Notes: generated by a model from the sequence alone, not told the origin. 61,036 nucleotides of DNA from an uncultured Alphaproteobacteria bacterium (GCA_944392265.1 CALXWC010000009.1:1-61036); one strand, 5' to 3'. Shown: positions 45,271-54,399, counted from the first letter of the stretch. Translations and numbers: made by a program.

Positions 45271-46959
45271 ATGACATTACCTGAAATCCGTTCATACTTA
45301 AAAAAACACAAAATTGATGCTTATTTCTTACCTCGCAACAATATGTTTTTGGAAGAAGATATTTTAGAAGAAGAAAACTTAATTATGTCTTTGAGCGGAT
45401 TTTCTGGTTCTGCCGCCTCTCTTATCATCACTCCCGAAAAGACCTATCTTTTCACAGATGGCCGATATGAGCTCCAATCCAAAATGGAAACCGATGCAAA
45501 AGAAGTGGAAGTCATTTGTTCTTCGGCTGATTTTCCTTTATTATGGTTGCAAAATCATTTTGAAAACGGCAAGTTTTCTTTAATGTACAATCCATGGACA
45601 ATCTCTGCCGAAACTATTGTCAAATTTACGGAAATGTTTCCCAAAGCAAAACTTCTTTGCGATGAAAAAAACATATTCGGCTCCAAACAAAGCTCTAAAA
45701 AAGCCCACGTATTTGCATTGTCCGAAGAATACACAGGTATTAGTGCTGAAGAAAAAATCAGTGAAATTATACCAATCATAAAACACAATGGTTGCGATGC
45801 TTACCTCCTCACCTCTGCCAATGAGGTTTCTTGGTTAATGAACTTACGTTCTGATGCCCTGCCCGATTCGCCCATCTTAAGAGCCTTTGCTTTAATAAAA
45901 AAAGATGGTTCTGTTACCTTATTTGCAGATAACACCGACAATGCCGATGTTTTGCCAATGAAGAAACTTGAAAAGAACTTAAAAGAAATCAAAAAAGGCA
46001 AATTAGGTGTGAATAAAAAGAATATGCCGCAAATGATTTGTGAAATTTTTGGTGAGAAAAACTTAAAAGATATTGGAGATATTATCAGAGCCAAACAAAT
46101 CACAAAAAATGAAGTAGAATTACAAGGCTACATTGAGGCTCATAAGCAAGATGCCGTTGCCATGATAAAATTTCTCTATTGGCTAGACAATAATTATAAA
46201 GGTAAAACCGAATTAGATATTGTATCTAAAGTGGATGGTTACCGCGCTGAAAATGATATGTTTATTTGCAAAAGTTTTGATACCATTGCCGCAACGGGAA
46301 GCAATGGAGCAATAGTCCACTATCACCCAAGTGAAAATACCAATAAAACTTTAGAAAGAAGCTCCGTTTTATTGTTAGATAGCGGTGGTCATTACCAAAA
46401 CGGTACCACAGATATCACCAGAACCATAGCCTTAGGCATAGCTAAACAAAAGGTAATTGATGCCAACACCATTGTTTTGAAATCACATATCGCTTTGGCT
46501 AATACTGTTTTTCCAAAAGGAACGACCGGCTTGGCCCTAGATGCCATTTGCCGTAAAGAATTATGGAAAGAAAATATGGACTTCAAACACGGTACCGGAC
46601 ACGGCGTCGGTTTTATCTTAAACGTGCATGAAGCCCCACGCATTTCCACTCAAGCTCAAAGCTCTCATTTTTATGAAAATATGGTCACTTCAATTGAGCC
46701 CGGATATTACAAAGAAAATGACTTTGGCATCCGTATTGAAAACCTCTATTATACCAAAGAATGTGAGAATTCCGGTTTGTTAAAACTTGAAGTTTTGACT
46801 TTAGTTCCACTTGATAAACGCCTGATTAATAAATATCTCTTAAATGAAGAAGAGACAAAATGGGTTAATGAATATCATCAAAAAGTGTTGGAAACAATGA
46901 GCCCATATTTGGATAACAGACATAAAGAGTGGTTGGAAGATGCCTGTGCTCCGCTCTAA
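45271..46959 (+). CDS. Xaa-Pro aminopeptidase (M24B)
   Basis: 562 residues. Two creatinase-like N-terminal domains (1-130 and 150-290) precede the pita-bread catalytic domain: LLLDSGGHYQNGTTDITRT supplies the metal-binding Asp pair, GTGHGVG the His, NVHEAPR and SIEPGYYKENDFGIRIENL the Glu residues. The long form matches cytoplasmic eukaryotic-type aminopeptidase P, common in alphaproteobacteria. It removes an N-terminal residue before proline. It abuts prmA, suggesting one operon. Confidence 0.93.
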   Translation: MTLPEIRSYLKKHKIDAYFLPRNNMFLEEDILEEENLIMSLSGFSGSAASLIITPEKTYLFTDGRYELQSKMETDAKEVEVICSSADFPLLWLQNHFENGKFSLMYNPWTISAETIVKFTEMFPKAKLLCDEKNIFGSKQSSKKAHVFALSEEYTGISAEEKISEIIPIIKHNGCDAYLLTSANEVSWLMNLRSDALPDSPILRAFALIKKDGSVTLFADNTDNADVLPMKKLEKNLKEIKKGKLGVNKKNMPQMICEIFGEKNLKDIGDIIRAKQITKNEVELQGYIEAHKQDAVAMIKFLYWLDNNYKGKTELDIVSKVDGYRAENDMFICKSFDTIAATGSNGAIVHYHPSENTNKTLERSSVLLLDSGGHYQNGTTDITRTIALGIAKQKVIDANTIVLKSHIALANTVFPKGTTGLALDAICRKELWKENMDFKHGTGHGVGFILNVHEAPRISTQAQSSHFYENMVTSIEPGYYKENDFGIRIENLYYTKECENSGLLKLEVLTLVPLDKRLINKYLLNEEETKWVNEYHQKVLETMSPYLDNRHKEWLEDACAPL

Positions 46960-46976
46960 AGACAAGGAGAAATAAG

Positions 46977-47438
46977 ATGAAAAAAGTGATAGCTTTGGCA
47001 ATTGTTGTGGGCTTTGCCACAACATCTGCTTTGGCACAAGAACCAATTTATGAAGGCGGCTATAACCCCAACCTTACCTTTGAGCAATACGAACAGTTGG
47101 AAAATCCAAAACCCGAGCAATCACAAATCTTCATTTTCACCAACGGCGAGCCTTGCTACGGCTGTGAACAAACGATTAATTTGATAACTCAAATTTATAA
47201 TGAAAATTATCAAAATCTCTATCAGTTACAACAAATAAATTATCAAGCGGATACTGAATATAATTATCAGCAAACATACAATTTGAGCCAACCTTTAGAA
47301 ATTGTTTTGGTCAAAAATCAATATGGAGAAAATTTAGGCTATCGCAAATTAGAAAACCTACAAAACCAATCCGATGACCCAATCAGTTTTCAAGAAACTT
47401 TTATTACCGACGTTAATAGCTATTTAGGTGAAGAATAA
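46977..47438 (+). CDS. exported thioredoxin-like protein
   Basis: 153 residues with a signal peptide (KKVIALAIVVGFATTSALA). The mature part has FIFTNGEPCYGCEQTINL, a CxxC active-site-like motif after a strand, then a Tyr/Gln-rich helix and PLEIVLVKNQYGENLGYRKL. This matches a minimal thioredoxin fold, though lacking a recognisable cis-proline motif. ATG 46977 follows AAGGAG; a longer in-frame start would overlap the aminopeptidase gene. It could work on periplasmic disulphides. Confidence 0.6.
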   Translation: MKKVIALAIVVGFATTSALAQEPIYEGGYNPNLTFEQYEQLENPKPEQSQIFIFTNGEPCYGCEQTINLITQIYNENYQNLYQLQQINYQADTEYNYQQTYNLSQPLEIVLVKNQYGENLGYRKLENLQNQSDDPISFQETFITDVNSYLGEE

Positions 47439-47446
47439 CAAAAAAA

Positions 47447-47475
47447 GAGGATTTCATTACGAAATCCCCCCTTTT
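47447..47475 (+). terminator. intrinsic terminator
   Basis: GGATTTC-ATTA-GAAATCC followed by CCCCTTTTC closes the thioredoxin-like gene; the T tract is imperfect. Confidence 0.6.
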
Positions 47476-47492
47476 CTTTTATGGAATATCTC

Positions 47493-48662
47493 TTACATAA
47501 CAGCAAGAGATATTTTTTCAATCACCCCTTCCGTGCTCGGCACCGCCAATTTGTCATGAATAAAACCACACAAATTAGAAGCGCTGATGCTAGATTTCGG
47601 AATACCAAAAGTCGTTTCCACAAATCCGGCCAGTGCGTCGGCAAATTCGGTAACTACCTGCTCGGGCGCACCAAGATAAAGCTCGTCAACCACAATGTAG
47701 GCGCCCGTCATATCTTCCTTACCAAAGAATTCGATATATGAAAAAGCATATACGTCATCCGGCTTGGTGATATTGACCTGAGGGTTAGACATTGCTACCA
47801 TCGCATCACCCCACTGAGGAATGCATCCGATGAAATCTCCGAACAGGTGAACCCAGACGTAACGTGCTGCCTTGGTGATAAAAATAGCACGTCCTTCTTC
47901 GTCCACGGCATAGAACTCGTAGCGCGCAAAAAATTCTTCATTCTTAACACCCCAGCAACCGCCACCTGAGCAGTATTCCACTTGCCAAACATCATCTGAG
48001 GCATATTCGGTGGCTTCATACGCTCCGTTGGTATGTGCCATAATGAACTCACCCGTGTCCGCCTTTCGCGCGTAAACCGGTTTCAAAGCATTTTTGATAG
48101 CAATTGAAGCATTACCCTCTTTTGCCATCTTGGCATAAGCAAGAGCTTTGAAATTTGCACCAACCACAAAGCGGCGGTTCTTTTCATTATACAGCTCTCT
48201 TGGCACGGCAACTTGTTCCTGTCCGTCAAAAGCAATATAATGAAGGCTTTCATAAGTTCCGTCGCTTTCGGCAGTTATGTATCCTAAGCCGTCAGCTTCC
48301 AATTCTTCTCGCTCATATTTTGAAGCAAGATAGAACTTTCTGCCAAGTTTGTCATGCCACAAAATTCCGGTCATTGGCACCATCTGGCAGATAATCTCTC
48401 CGTTCTGATAAGCAATGACTGGGTTCTCAGCCTTTTTCAAAGCCTTTGCCACTTTCTCAGGGTTAGAAGAGTCAATCAACTTTGCCCAGCGGCCTTTACC
48501 GTCGGTGAAGAAAGATGATTTAACTTCTTTGCTACCTCGCATCACCATCGGTTTGCCGTTTTCGTCAAAAGTAACAAAGTTTTCACAATCTCTTAAGCCA
48601 CCTTTGACATTTACCAATGAATACTCAAATCCGGCACGGTCAAAAATTTTTTTTGTTTCCAT
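47493..48662 (-). CDS. uncharacterised protein with PGDYG-like segment
   Basis: About 389 residues, soluble. The segment ALKPVYARKADTGEFIMAH, DDVWQVEYC and WGVKNEEFFARYEFY (about 220-280) resembles PGDYG modules found in phage-related proteins. The N-terminal part contains the repeated FDENGKPM/FDGQEQV strands. ATG 48662 was chosen because the 32 residues before it lie in AT-rich spacer and are not conserved-looking; there is no visible Shine-Dalgarno. Codon use is more GC-rich than in the neighbours, which hints at transfer. Confidence 0.5.
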   Translation of the reverse strand: METKKIFDRAGFEYSLVNVKGGLRDCENFVTFDENGKPMVMRGSKEVKSSFFTDGKGRWAKLIDSSNPEKVAKALKKAENPVIAYQNGEIICQMVPMTGILWHDKLGRKFYLASKYEREELEADGLGYITAESDGTYESLHYIAFDGQEQVAVPRELYNEKNRRFVVGANFKALAYAKMAKEGNASIAIKNALKPVYARKADTGEFIMAHTNGAYEATEYASDDVWQVEYCSGGGCWGVKNEEFFARYEFYAVDEEGRAIFITKAARYVWVHLFGDFIGCIPQWGDAMVAMSNPQVNITKPDDVYAFSYIEFFGKEDMTGAYIVVDELYLGAPEQVVTEFADALAGFVETTFGIPKSSISASNLCGFIHDKLAVPSTEGVIEKISLAVM

Positions 48663-48770
48663 AAATAAAAATGTTTTATGCCCTTTTGAGGGCGGGTTAA
48701 TAATATTATAAATTCTTAAGTTTGCAAAAATAAATATACCTCGATTTTTCCCCTGCACAAGAGGTTTTAG

Positions 48771-48806
48771 AAAAAAAAGCCTCGTAGTTAAACGAGGCTT
48801 TTTTTT
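48771..48806 (-). terminator. intrinsic terminator
   Basis: AAAAAAAAGCCTCG and CGAGGCTTTTTTTT form a perfect stem directly after the flippase-like gene on the minus strand. Confidence 0.9.
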
Positions 48807-49775
48807 CTAAATCTTTCTGGCTAATCTTTTGCGATGTTGATAACCAAGATACCATTCATAAATCAGCAACACAATGCTTGATAAAATAAGCGGTAAAACA
48901 TAGTAAATAATGCGATAAGCCAAAAGTGCACCAAAAAGTTTAGCCGTTTCAGCTTCTCCCCCTGGGATAATAAACAAGAATAAACCTTCAAACACACCCA
49001 AGCCACCAGGAACTTGGCTAAACACGCCCAAAACTTGGGCAATAATAAACACGCCGATAAATAAATCGAACGGAATATCCACGAAAGAAATCAACACAGA
49101 ATAAAGAACCAAAGAAGCAAGCAAAATATCTGCTGCTCCGAGAATGGTTTGCTCTAAAGCCAATTTAAAGCTTGGCATATCAAATTCCACTTCTTTAATG
49201 ATAAGAGGTTTTCTGTAAAACAAAGTTGCCCAGAAATAAACTGCCAAACCGATAACTGCTACGATTGTAGTAATTAAAGTTGTCATTTTAGAGGCAGAAC
49301 CTTCGCCAAAAGCATGATCCGGCGTTAAGAAATAACCGATAATGATGAGTAAAAAGCATCCGAACAAATATGTAAATCCGGAAAAAGTAACCATACGCAA
49401 AATATCGGTAGCCTTAAAGCGCCAACGTGTATAGAAACGATATCTGACTGTCCCCCCCGAAACAATGGCATGACCGGCATTATTGCTAACAGAAAATCCG
49501 ATAAATCCAACAAAAATCCATTTCCATGTTGCGAGCTTTCTGCCAATGTATTTTAATGCCAAATAGTCATATGAAGACAATGCAACATATCCTAAAAATG
49601 AGGCAATGCAAGCGTAAGTTAAGTTCTCAGACGGAATACTTAAAAGCGCATTTTTAATGTCAGTCCAAGAATATTTTGAAAGTTGATTATACAACATATA
49701 GGCCGCGAAAGCAAAAAAGAATAAGCCAAGCCATGATACTAATTTTTTAAAAAATCTTTTGGTTTTTCCTGACAT
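48807..49775 (-). CDS. UPF0104/YbhN-type membrane protein (flippase-like)
   Basis: 322 residues with about eight membrane helices. The central block AGHAIVSGGTVRYRFYTRWRF and the C-terminal QVPGGLGVFEGLFLF match the lysylphosphatidylglycerol-synthase transmembrane (MprF-like/AglD) family. Members without a synthase domain are thought to move lipids or lipid-linked groups across the inner membrane. No partner synthase is next to it. Confidence 0.8.
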   Translation of the reverse strand: MSGKTKRFFKKLVSWLGLFFFAFAAYMLYNQLSKYSWTDIKNALLSIPSENLTYACIASFLGYVALSSYDYLALKYIGRKLATWKWIFVGFIGFSVSNNAGHAIVSGGTVRYRFYTRWRFKATDILRMVTFSGFTYLFGCFLLIIIGYFLTPDHAFGEGSASKMTTLITTIVAVIGLAVYFWATLFYRKPLIIKEVEFDMPSFKLALEQTILGAADILLASLVLYSVLISFVDIPFDLFIGVFIIAQVLGVFSQVPGGLGVFEGLFLFIIPGGEAETAKLFGALLAYRIIYYVLPLILSSIVLLIYEWYLGYQHRKRLARKI

Positions 49776-49885
49776 TTCACAAACTTCTCAACTATTATTA
49801 CAACAATTAAAATATAGATAACACAACTCTCTAATTCAACTATATCATAAAAAAAACTTTGTCCACAAAAATCGACATTTTCAAA

Positions 49886-50878
49886 TCACATTCCGATTCT
49901 TTTATTTAGATTTAACAAATCTATAATAGCAAAAATGCTATAAAATTGATTAACCACCTCTCGCATTTTACCATATCTGGCAGTTGTATAAAACAAAGAA
50001 GTTGTTTCAAACATATCTTTAGATGTCGGAATAAGAATAAGAAGTTGGTTATTAAAAAAACTAAACTCAATTTTGTTTCCGTGAAAAAGTTCTTTTACTT
50101 TCAAAATGCGTTCCATAAATGCCGTTGTCAAAACATATCTGGCTTCAACCTGATTGTCGCTGAACGTTTCAAAATATTTTTCAAACTTACTATCTTCCAA
50201 AACAACCTTTTCCATTTTTTTCTTTTTTAAGTCAATTTCATATTCTGGACGACGCTTCAACAAATTAAAAATTCCCAAATCTGAGCACACCACCGTCTGC
50301 CCAGAAAAAGACTTGTTCATATCCAAAACAATGATAACACCCTTAAAAACCGTTTTTTCATAAGTAGCTTTATTGGTCTCCACAGTCATTGTAAGTTTTT
50401 CATTAGAAACCTGCATTTTAACGCCATGATAAGTTCCGGAAAAAAAATCATCCGGATAATGCCTGTTATATTTTTTAAGCAATCCAGATGGTTTTAATGC
50501 TTCATCTTTTATTGTAGAATCCATAGAATAGGTGAACTCACCAAAAAAAGCCAAAATTTTATCCATAACCAAACGTTTTGTATCTTCTTTATAAGACACA
50601 AAAGGATAAGCAAGTGTTCCCCCAATTATGGCTATATAAAAACATAAAAGATAACCGCCTAAATCAGAATTCCAAAGTTTTCTAGGAAAAAAATCTACTT
50701 TCAGCAAATAAATAATAAAAGCGGTTACAAAACAAAAGATGATAGTCCACTTAAAAAAGAAGAATAAATATTTTTTTCTGATAGGCTCTAAACTTTCAAA
50801 TTTATCGCCCAAATTTTGCCGATAATATTGCAAAAAATTTGCATGCAAATCTGCCAATTCTTTATTGATTTTACGCAT
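49886..50878 (-). CDS. DUF3137 membrane protein
   Basis: 330 residues. Two membrane helices (about 42-60 and 75-93) follow a charged N-terminus; the remainder is cytoplasmic. The blocks FKGVIIVLDMNKSFSGQTVV and FSDNQVEARYVLTTAFMERIL match DUF3137, a family of unknown function. Translation may be controlled, because the Shine-Dalgarno lies in a hairpin next to the ATG. Confidence 0.75.
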   Translation of the reverse strand: MRKINKELADLHANFLQYYRQNLGDKFESLEPIRKKYLFFFFKWTIIFCFVTAFIIYLLKVDFFPRKLWNSDLGGYLLCFYIAIIGGTLAYPFVSYKEDTKRLVMDKILAFFGEFTYSMDSTIKDEALKPSGLLKKYNRHYPDDFFSGTYHGVKMQVSNEKLTMTVETNKATYEKTVFKGVIIVLDMNKSFSGQTVVCSDLGIFNLLKRRPEYEIDLKKKKMEKVVLEDSKFEKYFETFSDNQVEARYVLTTAFMERILKVKELFHGNKIEFSFFNNQLLILIPTSKDMFETTSLFYTTARYGKMREVVNQFYSIFAIIDLLNLNKRIGM

Positions 50879-50905
50879 TCTAATCTCCTTTTAGGGGAGA
50901 TTAGA
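50879..50905 (-). promoter_or_regulatory. hairpin enclosing the DUF3137 ribosome-binding site
   Basis: TCTAATCTCC and GGAGATTAGA form a perfect 10-bp stem with a 7-nt loop; the GGAG arm is the Shine-Dalgarno and ends directly at the ATG. Melting would be needed for initiation, so it may act as a thermosensor or a binding site, or double as a terminator. Confidence 0.5.
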
Positions 50906-50931
50906 ACACAACTTAATAAATTTATTCTTAA

Positions 50932-52788
50932 TTATTTTTTATGAGTTAAGAAAAGTGCACGCATAGCATTTAAGATAGCAATCACGGCCACGCCCACATC
51001 GGCAAACACCGCTGCCCAAATTGAGGCATACCCTAAAGCACCTAAGCCCAAGATAACAAGTTTAACCCCAACGGCAAAGACCACGTTTTGTCGCGCGATA
51101 GCAAGTGTGCCGGCAGATATTTTCATTGCCTCGGCAATTTTAGAAGGTTCATCGGTCATAATCACCACATCTGCCGCTTCAATTGCCGCATCTGAACCAA
51201 TGCCGCCCATGGCAATACCTACGTCAGAGCGCGCCAACACCGGCGCATCATTAATACCATCTCCCACATAAAGGAGTTGTCCGCCTCTTTCTTTGTTGGC
51301 TAAAATCTCCTCAAGTTGATTAACTTTATCAACAGGCAAAAGCTCGGCATAAACATTATCAATTCGCAGTTCTTCGGCAATTTTGAGGGCAATTTCTTTG
51401 CGGTCGCCAGTCAACATAACAGTACGAGCTACACCATTTTCTTTCAGGCTTTGCAAAGCATGTGCCGCATCTTCTTTAATCTCATCGGCAATCACCAAAT
51501 GCCCAATATATTTACTTTCTTCGGCAACAAAAATCACCGTACCGATAGCCTTGAGTTTTGGACATTCAATATTGAGATTTTGCATCAATCTGACATTACC
51601 AACTGCAATATGCTTGTTTTTCAGCTTCAAGGTCATACCTTGTCCATGAACTTCTTGCAAATCGGCAACTTTTTTCTCATCAATCTTTTTGCCATACGCT
51701 TCTTTAATGGAAAGCGCAATCGGGTGCGTAGAGAATGCCTCGGCATAAGCAGCGGTTTCCAAAACTTTTTCGGGATGTCCGTTGGCGGCATGAATATCCA
51801 TCACCTTAAAGTTACCTTTGGTCAGAGTTCCGGTCTTGTCAAAAACCACAATTTCTGCATTAGCCAAAGCCTCGAGATAGTTACTGCCTTTGATTAAAAT
51901 ACCGGCCTTAGATGCGGCACCCAATCCACCAAAAAAGCTGAGCGGCACGGAAATCACCAGCGCGCACGGGCAAGAAATAACCAAGAATGTAATCGCGCGA
52001 TACAGCCAATCAGAAAAAGTTTCGGAAGCCATAAACATTGGCGGCAATATGGCAAGCAACACGGCCACAATCACCACAGTCGGCGTATAATAGCGGGCAA
52101 AGCGGGTAATAAAGTTTTCCAAATTGGCTTTTTTTGAAGATGCATTTTCTACCAAATCCAAAATTTTGGCTATCGTAGAATTGGCAAATTCTTTACTGAC
52201 TTTCACGGTCAAAACACCGGTCTGGTTAATGCAACCGCTCACCACCTCATCGCCTTTTTCCACATCTCGGGGTAAAGATTCTCCGGTCAAAGCCGCCGTA
52301 TCTAAAGAAGAAAAACCTTCAACAATTTCACCGTCCAAAGGAACACGTTCTCCGGGGCGAATAACAATCAAATCTCCGACTTTCACTTCTTCGGGAGAAA
52401 CTTTGACAATCTCCTCGCCTTTTTGCAAATTGGCATAATCAGGACGAATATCCATCAGCTCGGCAATCGATTTTCGTGATTGATTAACCGCATAGCTTTG
52501 GAAAAATTCTCCCACTTGGTAGAATAGCATTACAGCCGCTGCCTCAGCAAAATCTTGCAAGGCAAAAGCGCCGATTGTTGCCAAAGACATCAAGAAATTT
52601 TCATCAAAAACCTGCCCGTGAATAATATTTTTTCCGGCACGCTTTAATATTGGCAAACCCACGATTAAAAAGCTTATGACAAAAACACCTTTTTCATAAA
52701 TATCAGGCAGAGGAGCCAACATCCCAACCATAAAAAAGATGAGCGCAATCAAAATAAGTTTAAGATTTCTCTTGAGCTTTTTTGTCAT
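50932..52788 (-). CDS. P1B-type heavy-metal efflux ATPase
   Basis: 618 residues. The CPC metal site is in FLVISCPCALVISVP, phosphorylation site DKTGTLTKG, TGES actuator motif and C-terminal GDGINDAPVLARSDVGIAMG are intact. The pattern fits Zn2+/Cd2+/Pb2+ exporters (ZntA/CadA). Unlike most of these it has no N-terminal metal-binding domain: that domain is encoded by the separate 72-residue gene just upstream. The operon lies behind an ArsR-type repressor gene. Metal specificity is inferred from family motifs. Confidence 0.9.
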   Translation of the reverse strand: MTKKLKRNLKLILIALIFFMVGMLAPLPDIYEKGVFVISFLIVGLPILKRAGKNIIHGQVFDENFLMSLATIGAFALQDFAEAAAVMLFYQVGEFFQSYAVNQSRKSIAELMDIRPDYANLQKGEEIVKVSPEEVKVGDLIVIRPGERVPLDGEIVEGFSSLDTAALTGESLPRDVEKGDEVVSGCINQTGVLTVKVSKEFANSTIAKILDLVENASSKKANLENFITRFARYYTPTVVIVAVLLAILPPMFMASETFSDWLYRAITFLVISCPCALVISVPLSFFGGLGAASKAGILIKGSNYLEALANAEIVVFDKTGTLTKGNFKVMDIHAANGHPEKVLETAAYAEAFSTHPIALSIKEAYGKKIDEKKVADLQEVHGQGMTLKLKNKHIAVGNVRLMQNLNIECPKLKAIGTVIFVAEESKYIGHLVIADEIKEDAAHALQSLKENGVARTVMLTGDRKEIALKIAEELRIDNVYAELLPVDKVNQLEEILANKERGGQLLYVGDGINDAPVLARSDVGIAMGGIGSDAAIEAADVVIMTDEPSKIAEAMKISAGTLAIARQNVVFAVGVKLVILGLGALGYASIWAAVFADVGVAVIAILNAMRALFLTHKK

Positions 52789-52802
52789 AAGTCCTTCTCC
52801 TA

Positions 52803-53021
52803 TCAGAAAATAATATCACAGTCGGGTTCAATTTTGTTTTTGACTTTTTCCACTTCTTTCAGCACGGAATCAACTTTTTCATCTTCCATTTCAAGCACCA
52901 ATTTTTGTGCCATAAAGTTAACCGATGCCTTAATCACGCCCTCAATTTCATTAAAAGCTGTTTCGAGTTTGGCAGCACAATGCGCACAATCCAAATTCTC
53001 TAATTTATAAGTCTTTAACAT
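52803..53021 (-). CDS. free heavy-metal-associated (HMA) domain protein
   Basis: 72 residues, a single HMA domain. The metal-binding pair lies in LDCAHCAAKLE near residue 11, followed by the beta-alpha-beta pattern ASVNFMAQKLVLEMEDEKVD and a charged tail (CDIIF). It may deliver metal to the ATPase or bind it in the cytoplasm. ATG 53021 follows GGAGAG; the longer frame from 53120 has no ribosome-binding site and would overlap the arsR-like gene. Confidence 0.85.
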   Translation of the reverse strand: MLKTYKLENLDCAHCAAKLETAFNEIEGVIKASVNFMAQKLVLEMEDEKVDSVLKEVEKVKNKIEPDCDIIF

Positions 53022-53031
53022 GGCTCTCTCC

Positions 53032-53108
53032 ATTAAACGATTAAATATATGTTTAATTGTATCATAAAAAACTATCTTGTCAAGAACAATTAAACAACCG
53101 TTTAATTG
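53032..53108 (-). promoter_or_regulatory. promoter of the HMA-ATPase operon with two inverted repeats
   Basis: On the minus strand TTGACA (53078-53083) and TACAAT (53056-53061) are 16 nt apart. CAATTAAAC/GTTTAATTG (53087-53108) lies just upstream and ATTAAA/TTTAAT (53040-53057) just downstream of the -10. Both are AT-rich inverted repeats of the ArsR/SmtB operator type. The upstream site also covers the last codons of the repressor gene. Confidence 0.6.
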
Positions 53109-53467
53109 TTTATCGGGCACTGAATATCAAAAATATCATCAATAGAGCGGTGTAAGAGTTGCGCTTGGGCATCATCTGAGAGTTTATAATACATTTCTTT
53201 GCCCTCGCGACGGCTGGACAAGAGTCCTGCTTGTTTGAGCAAACGCAGGTGGTGAGAAACTGCCGGCGCACTCATATTAACGGCGCAGGCAATATCATTA
53301 ACGCATTCTTCACAATGGCACAAAAGCCACATAATTTTTAGGCGTGTCGGATCGCTGATGAGCTGAAAGAGTGCCGAAACTTTTTCAAAATCTTTGTTTT
53401 CGGGCATTTTTTCAATCATCTTTTCGGCATTTTGATTATGATTATGCAACTTTTTATCTTCCGACAT
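53102..53467 (-). CDS. ArsR/SmtB-family metalloregulator
   Basis: 121 residues with the ArsR winged helix: ALFQLISDPTRLKIMWLLCHCEECVNDIACAVNMSAPAVSHHLRLLKQAGLLSSRREGKEMYY. CHCEEC gives Cys near the alpha3N site and the His-rich N-terminus (HNHNQNAE) could also ligate metal; a CadC-like Cd/Pb/Zn sensor is plausible. When metal-free it would repress the HMA-ATPase operon. ATG 53467 has GGAG 8 nt upstream. Confidence 0.88.
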   Translation of the reverse strand: MSEDKKLHNHNQNAEKMIEKMPENKDFEKVSALFQLISDPTRLKIMWLLCHCEECVNDIACAVNMSAPAVSHHLRLLKQAGLLSSRREGKEMYYKLSDDAQAQLLHRSIDDIFDIQCPINN

Positions 53468-53499
53468 CAACACTTCTCCGAACATAAAATAAATATAAA

Positions 53500-54198
53500 C
53501 TAAGGCAGTTTTATCACCGTTTTTTGGTTTTGAGAAGAAAGAATTGATATTTTTCCGTTCTCAAAAACCAAAGCGGCACATTCATCAATACCAAAACCAC
53601 TTAAATTTCTTTGTTTAAGTAAAGAGATAATATCTTGTTTTAATGATGAGGACAAAATATCAAAATGCGGCACAGCAAAACCAGAAATAAAGCCCAACCC
53701 TTTCAAAAAATCCAGCGGCAGATTCTCCGCTTCCATATAATCTGTATTATCATAATATTCAAACCAGCAAACCGCACCGGCGCTCAATCCGGCAAGAATG
53801 GTGCCTTTTTCATAAGCTTTTTTAAGATAAATATCCAAATGATGTTTACGCCAGATTTCAAGCATCAAACGAGTATCTCCGCCACCCACGTATATAATAT
53901 CGGTGTTTTCTATTTTAGTACGAATTTCTTCATCAGAATATGTTTGAGAGATAAGTTGCAAATCATCAACCAGACAACCGAGTTTATCTCCGTAATATTG
54001 ATAAAAGAGTTGAATATATGAGGGATTATCTTGAGAAGCCGTTGGCAAAAATAACACTTTTGGCTGAGGCTTATTTGCCATTTGCACAAGTTCCATATCA
54101 ATTTCCAAGGTCTGAATTGGAAAAGTTTTGTAAGTTCCGTCGGGCATAAGTTTGGTTTTGCCAATTTCTCCACCGCCGATAGCTATGATTTTCCTCAT
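53500..54198 (-). CDS. peptidase E-like protein (S51)
   Basis: 232 residues. IIAIGGGEIGK at the N-terminus, IIYVGGGDTRLMLEIW near 97-112, and the nucleophile elbow AGLSAGAVCWF near 132 match the S51 family (class-I glutamine-amidotransferase-like fold with a Ser nucleophile). Members cleave Asp-X dipeptides or cyanophycin; the FDILSSSL-type end does not tell which. Single gene between the repressor and tRNA-Thr. Confidence 0.8.
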   Translation of the reverse strand: MRKIIAIGGGEIGKTKLMPDGTYKTFPIQTLEIDMELVQMANKPQPKVLFLPTASQDNPSYIQLFYQYYGDKLGCLVDDLQLISQTYSDEEIRTKIENTDIIYVGGGDTRLMLEIWRKHHLDIYLKKAYEKGTILAGLSAGAVCWFEYYDNTDYMEAENLPLDFLKGLGFISGFAVPHFDILSSSLKQDIISLLKQRNLSGFGIDECAALVFENGKISILSSQNQKTVIKLP

Positions 54199-54245
54199 TT
54201 TTTCCTCCTATAAAACAAAAATTAGCATAATCAAAAAAAATTATA

Positions 54246-54274
54246 TTGACAAAGAAAAAATGATAAGTTATAAA
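54246..54274 (+). promoter_or_regulatory. tRNA-Thr promoter
   Basis: TTGACA and TATAAA are spaced by 17 nt and end 13 nt before the mature tRNA 5' end. Confidence 0.8.
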
Positions 54275-54287
54275 CTCTTTCGTTGAT

Positions 54288-54363
54288 GCCGACATAGCTC
54301 AGTTGGTAGAGCTACTGATTTGTAATCAGTGGGTCCGCGGTTCGAGTCCGTGTGTCGGCACCA
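54288..54363 (+). tRNA. tRNA-Thr (TGT)
   Basis: 76 nt with encoded CCA. Acceptor GCCGACA/TGTCGGC, D-arm AGCTCAGTTGGTAGAGCT, anticodon loop TTTGTAA with a perfect stem (CTGAT/ATCAG), T-arm CCGCGGTTCGAGTCCGTG. Its 3' end is repeated downstream in all three repeat copies. Confidence 0.97.
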
Positions 54364-54365
54364 TC

Positions 54366-54399
54366 ACAAAAAAGGCCTCCCTTGTGGAGGCTTTTTTTG
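54366..54399 (+). terminator. intrinsic terminator after tRNA-Thr
   Basis: CACAAAAAAGGCCTCC pairs with GGAGGCTTTTTTTGTG around CTTGT. Almost the same hairpin is found at 54551-54583 and 56466-56500, following tRNA-end copies or preceding repeats. Confidence 0.85.
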
